A DNA stretch of 64,000 bases from Halapricum hydrolyticum (GTDB lineage Archaea > Halobacteriota > Halobacteria > Halobacteriales > Haloarculaceae): positions 95,172 through 159,171 of the forward strand of contig JAOPKD010000006.1 in the NCBI GenBank assembly GCA_025517565.1, written 5' to 3'. Position 1 is the stretch's first letter, and each line of letters opens with the position of its first letter. Made by a program: the position numbers and the translations under genes. This document shows positions 54,463-63,882 of this stretch, one piece after another. Under the pieces are notes generated by a model that worked only from the letters and a program-made list of their open reading frames with translations, was not told the origin of the DNA and ran no database searches.

Positions 54463-55371
54463 TCAGCGGTCGAAATCGGCCGTCGAGACGTGATTGAGGG
54501 CCGTTGCGGCGTGCGCGAGCAACAGCTCCAGTAGCTGGACGTCCTCGTCGTTGAAACCGTCGGGATCGTCAGTCAGCGCCAGCAACACGGCCGAAGCGCC
54601 GTCGAGGTCGGTGATCCGCAGGGTGATTGCGCTGTCCGCTCGCTCGTCGAGCGGCACCGGAAGCGACTCGTGGCCCACGACGGTGGTCGGCTCCTGGTCG
54701 CGCGACCGCCGGGCCAGTTCGACAAGCGCTCGGTCGGGAACGTCGACGACCGTACTATCCACGATCTGATAGTCGTCGTCGCCGACGATGAGGAACGCCG
54801 TCCCGGTCAGCCCGAGAAACCCTTGGAGCGCCTGGATACACAGCGCGCTCACGGCGTCGACGGAGTCGCTACGGGTGAGTTCACGGCCATAGGTGTTAAT
54901 GTCCATTGCTTTCTTCGCGAACTGCTCGGTGCGGTCGCGCTCGGCAGCGAGTGCGCGCTGGTGTGCCTGTCCCTGCGCGTCGTACAACCCGACGAGGGCG
55001 CCGACAACGGCGCCGACGGTAACGTGATTGATCGCGATGACGGGCGCCTCAAGGATATCCACCCCTGGCTTGGCCTGCTGGCTGAAGATGATGAGCGCCG
55101 AGACCGACGCGAACAGCAGCGTGCTCCCGACGCCCCAGACGACGATCCGGGAGAGGTCCTGTTCGTATTTCGACTGCCCGGTCAACCAGTAGCCGATGTA
55201 GACCAGTGCGCCAGCGACGAGCAGGAACGGTACCGTCTCGACGGCGAAGACGACGGCGCTCGTCTGTCCCTCGAATCCCTCTAGCTGCTGGATTCCCTGG
55301 ACGAGCTGGACGAGCACGAGCACCGACCCCGTGAGTGCAACCGCGCCGCCGACGGACGTTCGTCGTTGCAT
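54463..55371 (-). CDS. Membrane protein with C-terminal GAF-like domain
   Basis: 302 residues. Four hydrophobic helices (about 8-25, 40-62, 77-98, 113-135), a coiled linker (about 138-160) and a GAF-like domain (about 165-298) ending FNDEDVQLLELLLAHAATALNH. No kinase or output domain follows, so it may sense a signal and act on a partner. Its stop abuts the mcm stop (TGATCA). Confidence 0.78.
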   Translation of the reverse strand: MQRRTSVGGAVALTGSVLVLVQLVQGIQQLEGFEGQTSAVVFAVETVPFLLVAGALVYIGYWLTGQSKYEQDLSRIVVWGVGSTLLFASVSALIIFSQQAKPGVDILEAPVIAINHVTVGAVVGALVGLYDAQGQAHQRALAAERDRTEQFAKKAMDINTYGRELTRSDSVDAVSALCIQALQGFLGLTGTAFLIVGDDDYQIVDSTVVDVPDRALVELARRSRDQEPTTVVGHESLPVPLDERADSAITLRITDLDGASAVLLALTDDPDGFNDEDVQLLELLLAHAATALNHVSTADFDR

Positions 55372-55494
55372 TGTCGGGAGGATCTGCTCCCATCGACATC
55401 AAACTAACCCGTGTCGAACGTGATCGCTCCCGTTGACGATCACTTTCGCCCCGGTGGGCGAACGTTTTTGCCTGCGAGTTGCGAACCTACCGGT

Positions 55495-57714
55495 GTGGCA
55501 ACAGAGCCGTCGTACCTCCGGTTTTTCCCCTACGAGCAGCCCTACGACCACCAGCGGGAAGCGATGGGGCGGATTTACGACGCGCTCGGGGACGGTCGAG
55601 ACGTGCTCTTCGAGGGGGCCTGCGGGACGGGCAAGACACTGGCGTCGCTGACGCCGGCACTGGAGTACGGCCGTGAGACGGACAAGACCGTCGTCATCAC
55701 GACGAACGTTCACCAGCAGACACGGCAGTTCATTGAAGAGGCCAGTGCCATCGCACAGACGGAAGACCTCCGGGCGCTCGTCTTCCGCGGCAAGGCCTCG
55801 ATGTGTCACATCGACGTCGGCTACGAGGAGTGTCAGGCCCTGCGGGACACGACCCGCGAGCAGGTCGAACTCGAACGGGAACGGGCCGAGCTAGAACGGC
55901 GTCAGCGGGAACTGCTGGACGCCAGCCAGGCCGGCGAGAGCGAGGCTGCCGAGGCACGTTCGGCCGTCATGAACGATCTCGATGCGATCGAGGACGACCT
56001 CTCCGAGTTCGAGGATCAGGCGACCTGCGAGCACTATTACCGGAACCTGACCGCCGACACTGACGAGTTCTACGCCTGGCTGTACGACGATGTCCGCACG
56101 CCCGACGACATCTACGCGTACGCCGACCGGCAGGGACTGTGCGGGTACGAACTCCTCAAGGAGGGCATGGACGGGGTCGATCTGGTAGTAGCGAACTACC
56201 ACCACCTGCTGGATCCGATGATCCGCGAGCAGTTCTTCCGGTGGCTGGGTCGCGACCCCGAGGACGTCATCGCGGTCTTCGACGAGGCACACAACGTCGA
56301 GGACGCCGCGCGCGAGCACGCCCGCCGGACACTCACCGAGAACACGCTCGGGCAGGCGCTCGACGAACTCGAAGAGACCGACGACCCGCGCGTCGAGGCC
56401 GCTCGGAACGTCATCAGGACCTATCGAGACGCCCTCGAAACGACCTACGGGGAGACGATGGGTCCCGGTACGGTTCGGGAAGCGGAAGTCGACGACCAGT
56501 GGACAGATCTGCCGATCGCCAACGAGGACCGCAAGGACGATCTGACGCTGTCGTTCCTCCGGGCGTATACCGGTCCCGGCTACCGGGAAGAACTGGAACG
56601 GGCACTTGAACTCGGACAGGAACTCGACCAGCGCTATGAGGAGGCCTACAAGGACGGCGAGACCACCGTTCGAAAGGAGTGTCAGACTCTGCAGGCGGCG
56701 ACGTTCCTCGAAGCGTGGTTCGACGACAGCGACAGCCAGGGGATGTATCCAGTTATAAGCGTTCGTAAGAAGGCTGACGACGGACAGGACGGTCTCGGTG
56801 ACGGTTCCGCCGGGGAGATCTACGGTCGCGCCGAGTTGTACACGTGTATCCCCGAGCGCGTCACTCGGTCGCTGTTCGGTGATCTGCACGCGGCGGTACT
56901 GATGAGTGCGACGCTGCGACCCTTCGAGGTGACCGAGGACGTGCTCGGACTGACCGACCCGGAGACGATGGCCTACGGCGCGCAGTTCCCCGAGGAGCGT
57001 CGCCGGACCTACGCCGTGCAAGCGCCTGCGCTGTTCGCCAGCGAGCGCGACGACCCGGCTACGCAGGACGCTGTCACACAGGTCCTGGAGGACGTGATCC
57101 GCTTCACGCCGGGGAACACGCTTGCCTTCTTCCCGAGTTACGCCGAGGCCGAACGGTACTACCACCGGGTCGACACCGACGCGAAGCGGTATCTCGACGA
57201 ACCGGCCACGCCGGCCAACGAGTTGCGCGAGGAGTTCACCGATGGCGAGAACGGCGTGCTTTTTTCCTCGCTGTGGGGGACGCTCACCGAGGGCGTCAGC
57301 TACGACGGCGACGACGCCCGGACGGTCGTGGTCGTCGGCGTACCGTATCCGCACCTGGACGACCGGATGGACGCTGTTCAGGACGCCTACCAGGTGGCCT
57401 TCGGCGGCGAGGGGCCCGACGCCGACGAGGGCGCGGGCTGGCGGTACGCCGTCGAGATCCCGACCGTTCGGAAGACCCGCCAGGCGCTGGGGCGGGTCGT
57501 GCGATCGCCGACCGATTTCGGGGCGCGGATCCTCGTCGACAGGCGCTACACCCGCGACGCAGAGATCGAGATGCGCGAGTACGCCGTTCGCGGGACCTTT
57601 CCGCCCGAAGAGCGCGCGGAGATGATCGACGTCGACCCCGAGAAGCTGAAGTTCGGGCTGTTGAACTTCTACAACGACCTGGACGCCTACGATGGGGATC
57701 CGCCAAAGCCGTGA
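55495..57714 (+). CDS. XPD/Rad3-like DNA helicase with Fe-S cluster
   Basis: 739 residues from the GTG at 55495, just before the conserved FPYEQPYDHQREAM. Walker A EGACGTGKTLAS near 40; Cys residues around 104, 112, 182 and 217 (MCHI, EECQ, TCEHYY, LCGYEL) fit the 4Fe-4S cluster; Walker B AVFDEAHNVED near 262; C-terminal motifs SATLRP near 470 and RQALGRVVRSPTDFG near 662. Superfamily 2, 5'-3' helicase for repair or transcription-related unwinding. A long charged coiled insert lies within the Fe-S domain. Confidence 0.92.
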   Translation: MATEPSYLRFFPYEQPYDHQREAMGRIYDALGDGRDVLFEGACGTGKTLASLTPALEYGRETDKTVVITTNVHQQTRQFIEEASAIAQTEDLRALVFRGKASMCHIDVGYEECQALRDTTREQVELERERAELERRQRELLDASQAGESEAAEARSAVMNDLDAIEDDLSEFEDQATCEHYYRNLTADTDEFYAWLYDDVRTPDDIYAYADRQGLCGYELLKEGMDGVDLVVANYHHLLDPMIREQFFRWLGRDPEDVIAVFDEAHNVEDAAREHARRTLTENTLGQALDELEETDDPRVEAARNVIRTYRDALETTYGETMGPGTVREAEVDDQWTDLPIANEDRKDDLTLSFLRAYTGPGYREELERALELGQELDQRYEEAYKDGETTVRKECQTLQAATFLEAWFDDSDSQGMYPVISVRKKADDGQDGLGDGSAGEIYGRAELYTCIPERVTRSLFGDLHAAVLMSATLRPFEVTEDVLGLTDPETMAYGAQFPEERRRTYAVQAPALFASERDDPATQDAVTQVLEDVIRFTPGNTLAFFPSYAEAERYYHRVDTDAKRYLDEPATPANELREEFTDGENGVLFSSLWGTLTEGVSYDGDDARTVVVVGVPYPHLDDRMDAVQDAYQVAFGGEGPDADEGAGWRYAVEIPTVRKTRQALGRVVRSPTDFGARILVDRRYTRDAEIEMREYAVRGTFPPEERAEMIDVDPEKLKFGLLNFYNDLDAYDGDPPKP

Positions 57715-57716
57715 GT

Positions 57717-57922
57717 AGCGAGGCTCTGAGCGGAGCGAAGAGCCTCGACATAAGCGAGCGGGGAGCGGAGCGACCCGCGAACAGCGAGGTTCTGAGCGAA
57801 GCAAAGAACCTCGACATAGGCGAGCGGGGAGCGGAGCGGCCCGCGAACAGCGAGGTTCTGAGCGAAGCAAAGAACCTCGACATAGGCGAGCGGGGAGCGG
57901 AGCGACCCGCGAACAGCGAGGA
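57717..57922. repeat. 66-base tandem repeat, three copies plus a fragment
   Basis: Units start at 57717, 57783 and 57849, with eight more bases of a fourth copy. Each unit holds GAGGTTCT...AGAACCTC, an 8-bp inverted repeat; in copy 1 it is GAGGCTCT...AGAGCCTC, so both arms changed together. Frames on both strands stay open through the block because 66 is a multiple of three and no unit contains a stop in them, but it is not part of a gene. Confidence 0.85.
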
Positions 57923-58055
57923 CGACAACAGATTCCTGGCGATAAATCAGACTATTTCCTATATCGGCCCGAACTACCTTAAAATACCTGCGGGAGATTC
58001 GCGTCCTGGGAAACACTCGTCCGGTTATACCGGTGCGAGTTCGATCTCAGTGTGC
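57923..58055 (+). promoter_or_regulatory. Upstream region of the zinc dehydrogenase gene
   Basis: AT-rich stretches AAATCAGACTATTTCCTATA (57942) and CTTAAAATACC (57979) suggest promoter elements, and GGTTATACCGG (58023), about 30 bases before the ATG, has good TATA spacing for leaderless transcription. Confidence 0.4.
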
Positions 58056-59120
58056 ATGGACGCAGCCAGATATTACGGTCAGGAGGACATCCGCGTCGAA
58101 GACGTCGAACCGGACGCAGTCGGTCCGGAGGAAGTTCGGATCGACGTCGAAGCCTGCGGGATCTGTGGGTCGGATCTCCACGAGTACACCGCCGGACCGA
58201 TCTTCGTTCCTGGTGACGCACCGCACCCCGTCTCGGGCGCACAGGCACCGCTCACGATGGGCCACGAGTTCAGCGGCACGATCTCGGAGGTCGGATCGGA
58301 GGTCACCGACCTCTCGGAGGGAGACGCCGTCGCAGTTAACCCGATCATCTACTGTGGAGAGTGCCCTCGCTGTGAGGCCGGCGAGTATCACCGCTGTGAG
58401 TCGCTCGGGTTCACCGGGCTTGCCTCGAACGGCGGGTTCGCCGAGAACGTCGTCGTCGACGCCGAGCAGGCCGTTCCGCTCGGGGACATGCCGGTCGAAC
58501 ACGGCGCACTCGTCGAACCGCTGGCGGTCGCGCTGCACGCTGCACGCGTCGCCGACGTCTCGCCTGGCGACTCTGTCGCTGTGTTCGGGAGCGGCCCGAT
58601 CGGGCTCTGCCAGATTCAGGCTCTGCGAGCCGCCGGTGCCGGGCCGATCATCGTCTCGGAGCCGCGCGACCGGCGACGCGAGCGTGCCGAGGCGTGCGGC
58701 GCGGACGTGCTGATCGACCCGACCGAGGAAGACGCTCTCGAAGCGATCCGCGCCGAGACCGGCGAAGGCGTGGACATCGCCTTTGACGTCGCCGGCGTCG
58801 AGGCGACGTACAACCAGGCGATAAACAGCACGCGCCCCGGCGGGCGCGTCGCGGAAGTCAGCATCTTCGAGGAGGGCGTCGAGACCCAGCCGAACGACCT
58901 TGTCATCCCCGAGCGCTCGATCGTCGGCTCGATCGCCTATCAGGGCGGGCCCCGCTCGGCCGAGGAGTTCGGCATGGTCATCGACATGCTCGAGGACGGC
59001 CGGTTCGACCCCGATCCGCTCATCACTGACCGGATCGAGCTCGACGACATCACCGATGAGGGCTTCGAGCGTCTCATCGATCCCGACAGCGACCAAGTGA
59101 AGATCCTCGTGAAGCCATAG
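58056..59120 (+). CDS. Zinc-dependent alcohol/polyol dehydrogenase (2,3-butanediol dehydrogenase type)
   Basis: 354 residues from ATG 58056. Catalytic zinc ligands in ACGICGSDLHEY (about 35) and MGHEFSG (about 67); structural zinc Cys set CGECPRCEAGEYHRC (about 95-109); Rossmann motif VAVFGSGPIGLCQIQALRAAG (about 172). The medium-chain family member closest in look to (R,R)-butanediol or sorbitol/threonine dehydrogenases. Substrate uncertain. Confidence 0.88.
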   Translation: MDAARYYGQEDIRVEDVEPDAVGPEEVRIDVEACGICGSDLHEYTAGPIFVPGDAPHPVSGAQAPLTMGHEFSGTISEVGSEVTDLSEGDAVAVNPIIYCGECPRCEAGEYHRCESLGFTGLASNGGFAENVVVDAEQAVPLGDMPVEHGALVEPLAVALHAARVADVSPGDSVAVFGSGPIGLCQIQALRAAGAGPIIVSEPRDRRRERAEACGADVLIDPTEEDALEAIRAETGEGVDIAFDVAGVEATYNQAINSTRPGGRVAEVSIFEEGVETQPNDLVIPERSIVGSIAYQGGPRSAEEFGMVIDMLEDGRFDPDPLITDRIELDDITDEGFERLIDPDSDQVKILVKP

Positions 59121-59163
59121 TCAGTCGCCGTCCGTCGACGGTCGGCCCGTTTCTCTACGGCAT

Positions 59164-61197
59164 TCACTGCTCGAACTTCTCCAGCAACCGTTCGTAAAAG
59201 CCGTCGCCGTCCGCGGCCAGCTTCTCGACGATCAACTCGGGGGTCGATCGGGCGAGTGTGCCCTTCACCGGCGAACGGTCGACGATAAGCTCGCCGTCTT
59301 CCAGCCCGACCGCTTCGATCCCGTCGACGGCGATGTCGATGCTCGCGACGTCCCGGATCTCGCCAGCCAGGTGGGAGACGAACACGGCAGTCGCGCCCCG
59401 CGCCGAAAGCGCTTCGAGGATCCCGGCCATGATGTTCGCGCTCGCGCCGGGTTCGGTGATGCTCTCCAGTTCGTCGACGAGGACGAGCGTCTCGCGATCC
59501 TCGGCGACGCCGGTCACCAGGTCGCCGAATTCCCGCAGCGTCGACTCGAAGGCACCGGCATCCAGTGTCCCTTGAGTCTTTGCATAGTAGTGGAGTTCGT
59601 CGATCCGCTGGACGCGCGCGGCGTCGGCCGGCACGGGCAGTCCCATGTGGGCTAGCACGACGACCAGCGCGATGAGGTCGAGCGTCGAGGTCTTGCCGCC
59701 GCTGTTGACACCCGAGAGCAGGGCAACCCCGGAGACGTAATAGTCGACCGGCTCGACCCCCTCGAATGGCACGTCCAGAAGCGGCGATCGGCCGCCCTCG
59801 ATCGCGATACCCCCTCCGACCATGGCGTCTGGCTCCGGCGGAGGGGACCCGTTCTCGGGCGCTCCCAGCGAGTCGATCACGGGCAGGGTGCAATCGAAGT
59901 CCTCTGCGAACCGGGCGACGGCGAGTTCCACGTCGAGTTCGAGCGCAGCGTTGACCAGATCGCGGGCGGCCGGCCTGAGGTCAGCCAGGTCGCCCGCGAG
60001 GTCCCGCTTGAGGCGGGTCGCACGCCGGTCGCGGGCGGTCGTCAGCTCCTCGCGCAGACGAGCGACGACCGATTCGGTGTGCTCGACCGGATAGGTCGGC
60101 TCGTCGGGGAACGCCCGTCGGGCGATGGCTTCGGTGTCTTCCAGCCCCAGGGCGTCGACCAGGTGGTCGCGAGCGGCTGCGACTGCCGCGTCGTACTCGT
60201 CGGCCAACTCCCGCGAAAGCAGCGAATCGACGCCCGCGCCGCGTTCGACCAGCGAGAGCAGGTCCGTGCCCTCGATGGTCACGTCGCGTTCTTCGATCGC
60301 TTCCCGCAGGTGATCGTTCGCGACTGACTCGGCAGTCGCAACGGCCGCGTCGAGGTCGTCGACGGCGGTCGCGAGCCGGTCGAGTTCGTCGTCACCGCGG
60401 GGCGTCCCGTCCTTGTCGAGCATCGCAAGCGCCGATTCGAGCGCGTCCAGGTCACAGGGCGACTCCAGATCCGCGGCCCGGTGGACAGCGATCGCGGCCT
60501 GCAGCGGCTCGCGGTTCGTGGCGAAAAACGACAGTGTCCGTTCCGGGACGACCTCCGCGGGCTGATCGAGTGCGTCCGGCTGCACCCGGACGTCACCCTC
60601 GACGTCGACGCCGGCGAACGCCTCGGCGAGGACGATAACCGTCGCGTAACTACGGGCGAGTTCGGCGAGCTGGCGGGCGTCGTCGACGACTTCGATGCTG
60701 ACTTCCGGGATCGCGTCGCGGGCTTCGGCGTAGCGCTCGGCGTCGCCGGTCACGAGACACCGGTCGCGAACGCGGACGTCGTCTGGCGTCTCGAGCGGTT
60801 TGACGCCTTCGAGTGCTTCGAGGACGGCTGGATCGGGCTCCCGTGACAGCGCCTCACGGGTGAACGCCCGGACTTCCCGGATGCGACTCGTGGCGGCACT
60901 GGGATAGAGCGTCCGCAGGCGAGCCGCGGCGTCGTCCGTGACGGTCCGTTCTTGCAGGAGTCCGAGCGTCTCGCGGTAGATTTCGTGCGTGCGGTCGGTC
61001 GCGAGGAAGTCGCCGTGATCGTCGTGTCGTGTCCGTATCGCGGCGCGGGCGATCCTGGCTGCCCGGCTCTCGCTGATTCCCGGTGCGCGGGCGAGCGTCG
61101 TCACGTCGCCCTCCGCCAGTGCTCGTTCGGCGTCCTCGAGACTCGCGAGCGCCTCGGCTGTCTTGGCGCCAACGCCGGGAACCGACTCCAGTTCCAT
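59164..61197 (-). CDS. MutS-family ATPase with N-terminal HhH (archaeal MutS2/MutS5-like)
   Basis: 677 residues from ATG 61197. Starts with a helix-hairpin-helix pair (ELESVPGVGAKTAEALASL, about 1-55), then helical core/clamp domains, then the MutS ATPase: Walker A SGVNSGGKTSTLDL (about 510), Walker B LVLVDELESITEPG (about 593), and the ABC-like FVSHLAGEI switch (about 630). It lacks the MutS1 mismatch-recognition domain and has no Smr domain. Role may be recombination control or branched-DNA processing, not classic mismatch repair. Confidence 0.88.
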   Translation of the reverse strand: MELESVPGVGAKTAEALASLEDAERALAEGDVTTLARAPGISESRAARIARAAIRTRHDDHGDFLATDRTHEIYRETLGLLQERTVTDDAAARLRTLYPSAATSRIREVRAFTREALSREPDPAVLEALEGVKPLETPDDVRVRDRCLVTGDAERYAEARDAIPEVSIEVVDDARQLAELARSYATVIVLAEAFAGVDVEGDVRVQPDALDQPAEVVPERTLSFFATNREPLQAAIAVHRAADLESPCDLDALESALAMLDKDGTPRGDDELDRLATAVDDLDAAVATAESVANDHLREAIEERDVTIEGTDLLSLVERGAGVDSLLSRELADEYDAAVAAARDHLVDALGLEDTEAIARRAFPDEPTYPVEHTESVVARLREELTTARDRRATRLKRDLAGDLADLRPAARDLVNAALELDVELAVARFAEDFDCTLPVIDSLGAPENGSPPPEPDAMVGGGIAIEGGRSPLLDVPFEGVEPVDYYVSGVALLSGVNSGGKTSTLDLIALVVVLAHMGLPVPADAARVQRIDELHYYAKTQGTLDAGAFESTLREFGDLVTGVAEDRETLVLVDELESITEPGASANIMAGILEALSARGATAVFVSHLAGEIRDVASIDIAVDGIEAVGLEDGELIVDRSPVKGTLARSTPELIVEKLAADGDGFYERLLEKFEQ

Positions 61198-61234
61198 TGT
61201 CGCCGCCGTACGCACTCCCCCGCCAAACAAGTTT

Positions 61235-62311
61235 CTAGAAAATACTGGCTTGCTGGTAGACGTCGATACCATCAAGCGTGATATTGTAGGGTTTGGTCGC
61301 ACGGGAGTGGTTGGCGTTGCGGATCTTCTGGATCTCGACCGCCAGGCGCGTCTCCTGTGTGTCTCCCCGCACGTACTGGAGGACGAACACGGCGTCAGTC
61401 AGATACTCGATGATCCCGTGCCGGGAGGCGTAGGGGTTGTCCTCACTGGCCTCGCTGGTGAGCATCGTCGTGACGCCGGCCTGCTTGAGCGAGCGAGTGA
61501 AATCGAACACTTCCGTCCGACGCTTGGCCTGGTCGTCGTACATCATCTCCAGTAGCGACACCGAGTCTAACACGAGTCGCTCGGCGTCGAACTCCCGGAT
61601 CAGTTGCGGGAGTTCTCCGCGGATGTTGTCCAGGCTGTTTGCCATTTCGACCGGATCGAGGTCGACGATCGCCAGGTCGTCCTCGCGTTCGTAGCGATCG
61701 AACTCCCAACCCCGCTCGTTTGCGGTATCGAGAATCGCCTGCCGGCTCTGCTCGAGCGTGATGAACACGGCGTTGTCCCCCTGCTGGAGTCCGTGATAGA
61801 GAAACTGCAGTCCGAACGTCGTTTTCCCGGTTCCGGGAGCCCCGATCGTGACCATCAGGTGCCGTTCCGGGACACCGCCCTGGATCATGTCGTCGAGACC
61901 TGAAATCCCCAGGTCGATTCGGGGTAGCTCCGACTCGAATTCTTCGTTTTCGAAGTCCTCGGTGCCGCTTTCGTCCCCTGGACCGGCGCTGCGCATCGCA
62001 CTCGCGAAATCGTCGTCGAACAGCGACCCGTCCGGATCGGATTCCTCGGACACGAACGGGTCGCTGTCGCTTTCGAACGGTTCTCGATCCCCCGTCCCGT
62101 CCGTGTCGCTATCGGCGAATGCGTCCGCGCTGCTGGCCGCGGTCGCGCCTGCACGGCCTTGGGCGTCCGTGTCGGCGCTCTCATCATCGAACGCAGCATC
62201 TTCTTCGCTCTCGAACGCACTTCCGGTGGTCTCTTCTTCGCTCTCGAACGCACCTTCGGCGGTATCTTCCTCGTCATCGAACGCGCTCTCGAACCAGTCG
62301 TCGTCGCTCAT
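61235..62311 (-). CDS. KaiC-like RecA-superfamily ATPase with acidic N-terminal extension
   Basis: 358 residues from ATG 62311. The first about 130 residues are a disordered Asp/Glu/Ser tract with repeated AFESEEE-type units. A single KaiC domain follows: start RIDLGISGLDDMIQGGVP (about 132), Walker A IGAPGTGKTTFG (about 157), Walker B ERLVLDSVSLLEMMY (about 245). Haloarchaeal single-domain KaiC-like proteins have unclear roles, often in signalling. It shares a divergent 119-base promoter region with nadK. Confidence 0.87.
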   Translation of the reverse strand: MSDDDWFESAFDDEEDTAEGAFESEEETTGSAFESEEDAAFDDESADTDAQGRAGATAASSADAFADSDTDGTGDREPFESDSDPFVSEESDPDGSLFDDDFASAMRSAGPGDESGTEDFENEEFESELPRIDLGISGLDDMIQGGVPERHLMVTIGAPGTGKTTFGLQFLYHGLQQGDNAVFITLEQSRQAILDTANERGWEFDRYEREDDLAIVDLDPVEMANSLDNIRGELPQLIREFDAERLVLDSVSLLEMMYDDQAKRRTEVFDFTRSLKQAGVTTMLTSEASEDNPYASRHGIIEYLTDAVFVLQYVRGDTQETRLAVEIQKIRNANHSRATKPYNITLDGIDVYQQASIF

Positions 62312-62430
62312 CCACGGACACCACGGCCGTTGGCCATACCCCTCTATTATGCCTCGCCGAATTAAAGTTATCCGTGCGACGGGCGCGGTTCGCGTGGCTT
62401 TATTGGTCGGGGCTGTCAACTTCCGCTGGT

Positions 62431-63303
62431 ATGCAACTCGGGATCGTCGGTCAGAAAGGGAATCCACGTGCACAATCGCTTGTCGAAGCTATCGGTCGTA
62501 GCTTCCTCGACGACGACGTGGCGGTGCTGGTCGACTCGGTGACGGCGGAGGCACTCTCCGAACAGCGGGGCCGCGGCTACGGACCGAGTGGTAACGAGCG
62601 GTTCGAACCCGACGCAATCGCGATCGAAGAACTCGACACGTGCGATCTGGTCGTGAGTATCGGGGGCGATGGGACGTTCCTCTATGCGGCCCGCGGCGTC
62701 GGCGACACGCCGATCATGGGCGTCAACCTCGGCGAAGTGGGCTTTCTGAACGCGATCGCGCCCGATGACGCCATCGAAACGATCCACGACGTCGTCGACG
62801 ATCTCCGCGAGGACGGAGAGACGCCGACCAGAGAGATATCCCGCGTGCAGGCCAGCGGCGAGGACTGGACGCTCCCGCCATCGCTCAACGAGGTCGTCAT
62901 CCAGGGGCCACAGCGCGGCCACGGCAATGGGATCGGCGTCACTGTCCGCATCGATGGCTCGCTCTACACCAGCGGTCACGCAGACGGCGTCCTCGTTGCG
63001 ACACCGACCGGAAGCACCGCGTACAATCTCAGCGAAGCCGGGCCGCTCGTCCATCCGAACGTCGACGCCCTGGTCGTCACCGAGATGGCCGCGGAACTCG
63101 AGATGCCGCCGCTCGTCGTCGAGGAAGACAGCGAGATCACGATCCACGTCGAAGGCGACGACGGCGCGACCGTCGTCACCGACGGGCGCGTCTCGGAAGA
63201 CATCGAAACCCCATCACGGGTCACGCTCGGACTCGCCGACGAGAGCGTCCGCGTCGCTGGTCCACCGCTTGACTTCTTCGCAGCGCTCGGCAAACTCGAG
63301 TGA
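62431..63303 (+). CDS. nadK: NAD kinase
   Basis: 290 residues from ATG 62431; the open frame upstream covers the antisense of the KaiC gene. GGDGTFLYAAR (about 76) is the NAD kinase signature, followed by PIMGVNLGEVGFLNAI (about 92), LNEVVIQGP (about 153) and the Gly-rich DGVLVATPTGSTAYNLSEAG (about 185). Phosphorylates NAD+ to NADP+, the pool charged by the transhydrogenase at 33-36 kb. Confidence 0.95.
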   Translation: MQLGIVGQKGNPRAQSLVEAIGRSFLDDDVAVLVDSVTAEALSEQRGRGYGPSGNERFEPDAIAIEELDTCDLVVSIGGDGTFLYAARGVGDTPIMGVNLGEVGFLNAIAPDDAIETIHDVVDDLREDGETPTREISRVQASGEDWTLPPSLNEVVIQGPQRGHGNGIGVTVRIDGSLYTSGHADGVLVATPTGSTAYNLSEAGPLVHPNVDALVVTEMAAELEMPPLVVEEDSEITIHVEGDDGATVVTDGRVSEDIETPSRVTLGLADESVRVAGPPLDFFAALGKLE

Positions 63304-63324
63304 ATCGGTAGAACGTAGGTATTG

Positions 63325-63615
63325 TCACTTCCGGGCGGTCATGTAAAGCAGCGGGGCGGCGAACACGAGCACGAGCCCGAATGATTTGTACGCGAGGGGT
63401 TCGCTCAGCAGGCTGTTTTCGGCTGCGACGAGCACTGACGCCGGTGTCGCAACGAAGATGATGCCGAACAATCCCGACTGTAGCGCCAGCACCTTCCGCG
63501 AGCGGACGACCAGCGCGGCAACGAGTGCGAGGCCGAAAACCAGCAGGAGCGCGTCTCCGACGTTATATTTCAGCAGAAAGCTGTCGATCGCCTGGAGCGG
63601 TACTGGCGTTGCCAT
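63325..63615 (-). CDS. Small membrane protein, 96 aa
   Basis: Three hydrophobic helices (about 18-37, 45-66, 73-92) with short charged ends (start MATPVPLQAIDSF, end YMTARK). No family recognised. Convergent with nadK, 21 bases between stops. Confidence 0.75.
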   Translation of the reverse strand: MATPVPLQAIDSFLLKYNVGDALLLVFGLALVAALVVRSRKVLALQSGLFGIIFVATPASVLVAAENSLLSEPLAYKSFGLVLVFAAPLLYMTARK

Positions 63616-63882
63616 TCCTGGCTTCCAGTGGCCGCGTTTCGGTATTTAACCTTCCGCTACCGGAGACTATCGCAGTATGTCAGACAGGATGGCGCCTGCT
63701 CACCTCCAACTCGACTGGATTAAATAATACAAAAACCGAGGGGTTCTACATAATATAGTTTTAGATATATGTATAGGGTCCTGGACCTCCACTATACAAA
63801 ACGTATCTGGTAGGTATGGTCATGGGTGTCTATCTGTGACTGATATAACTCAACGCACTGCGTACAAATTCCACTATTGCGG
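63616..63882. other. AT-rich intergenic region at the right edge
   Basis: From about 63710 the base composition drops to an AT-rich state like that at 37 kb; both share TAATATAGTTT. A hairpin GTATAG-GGTCC-T-GGACC-(TCCA)-CTATAC spans 63771-63797. No ORF is convincing on the plus strand. Confidence 0.5.

Noticed and set aside
57717..57922. CRISPR array
   Set aside because: The 66-base units are contiguous and nearly identical, with no variable spacers and no cas genes.
57296..57928. ORFs with perfect 22-residue repeats across 57.7-57.9 kb on both strands
   Set aside because: The repetition reflects the 66-base DNA repeat, whose length keeps frames open; the unit follows a helicase stop codon and reads as protein in several frames, so none is favoured.
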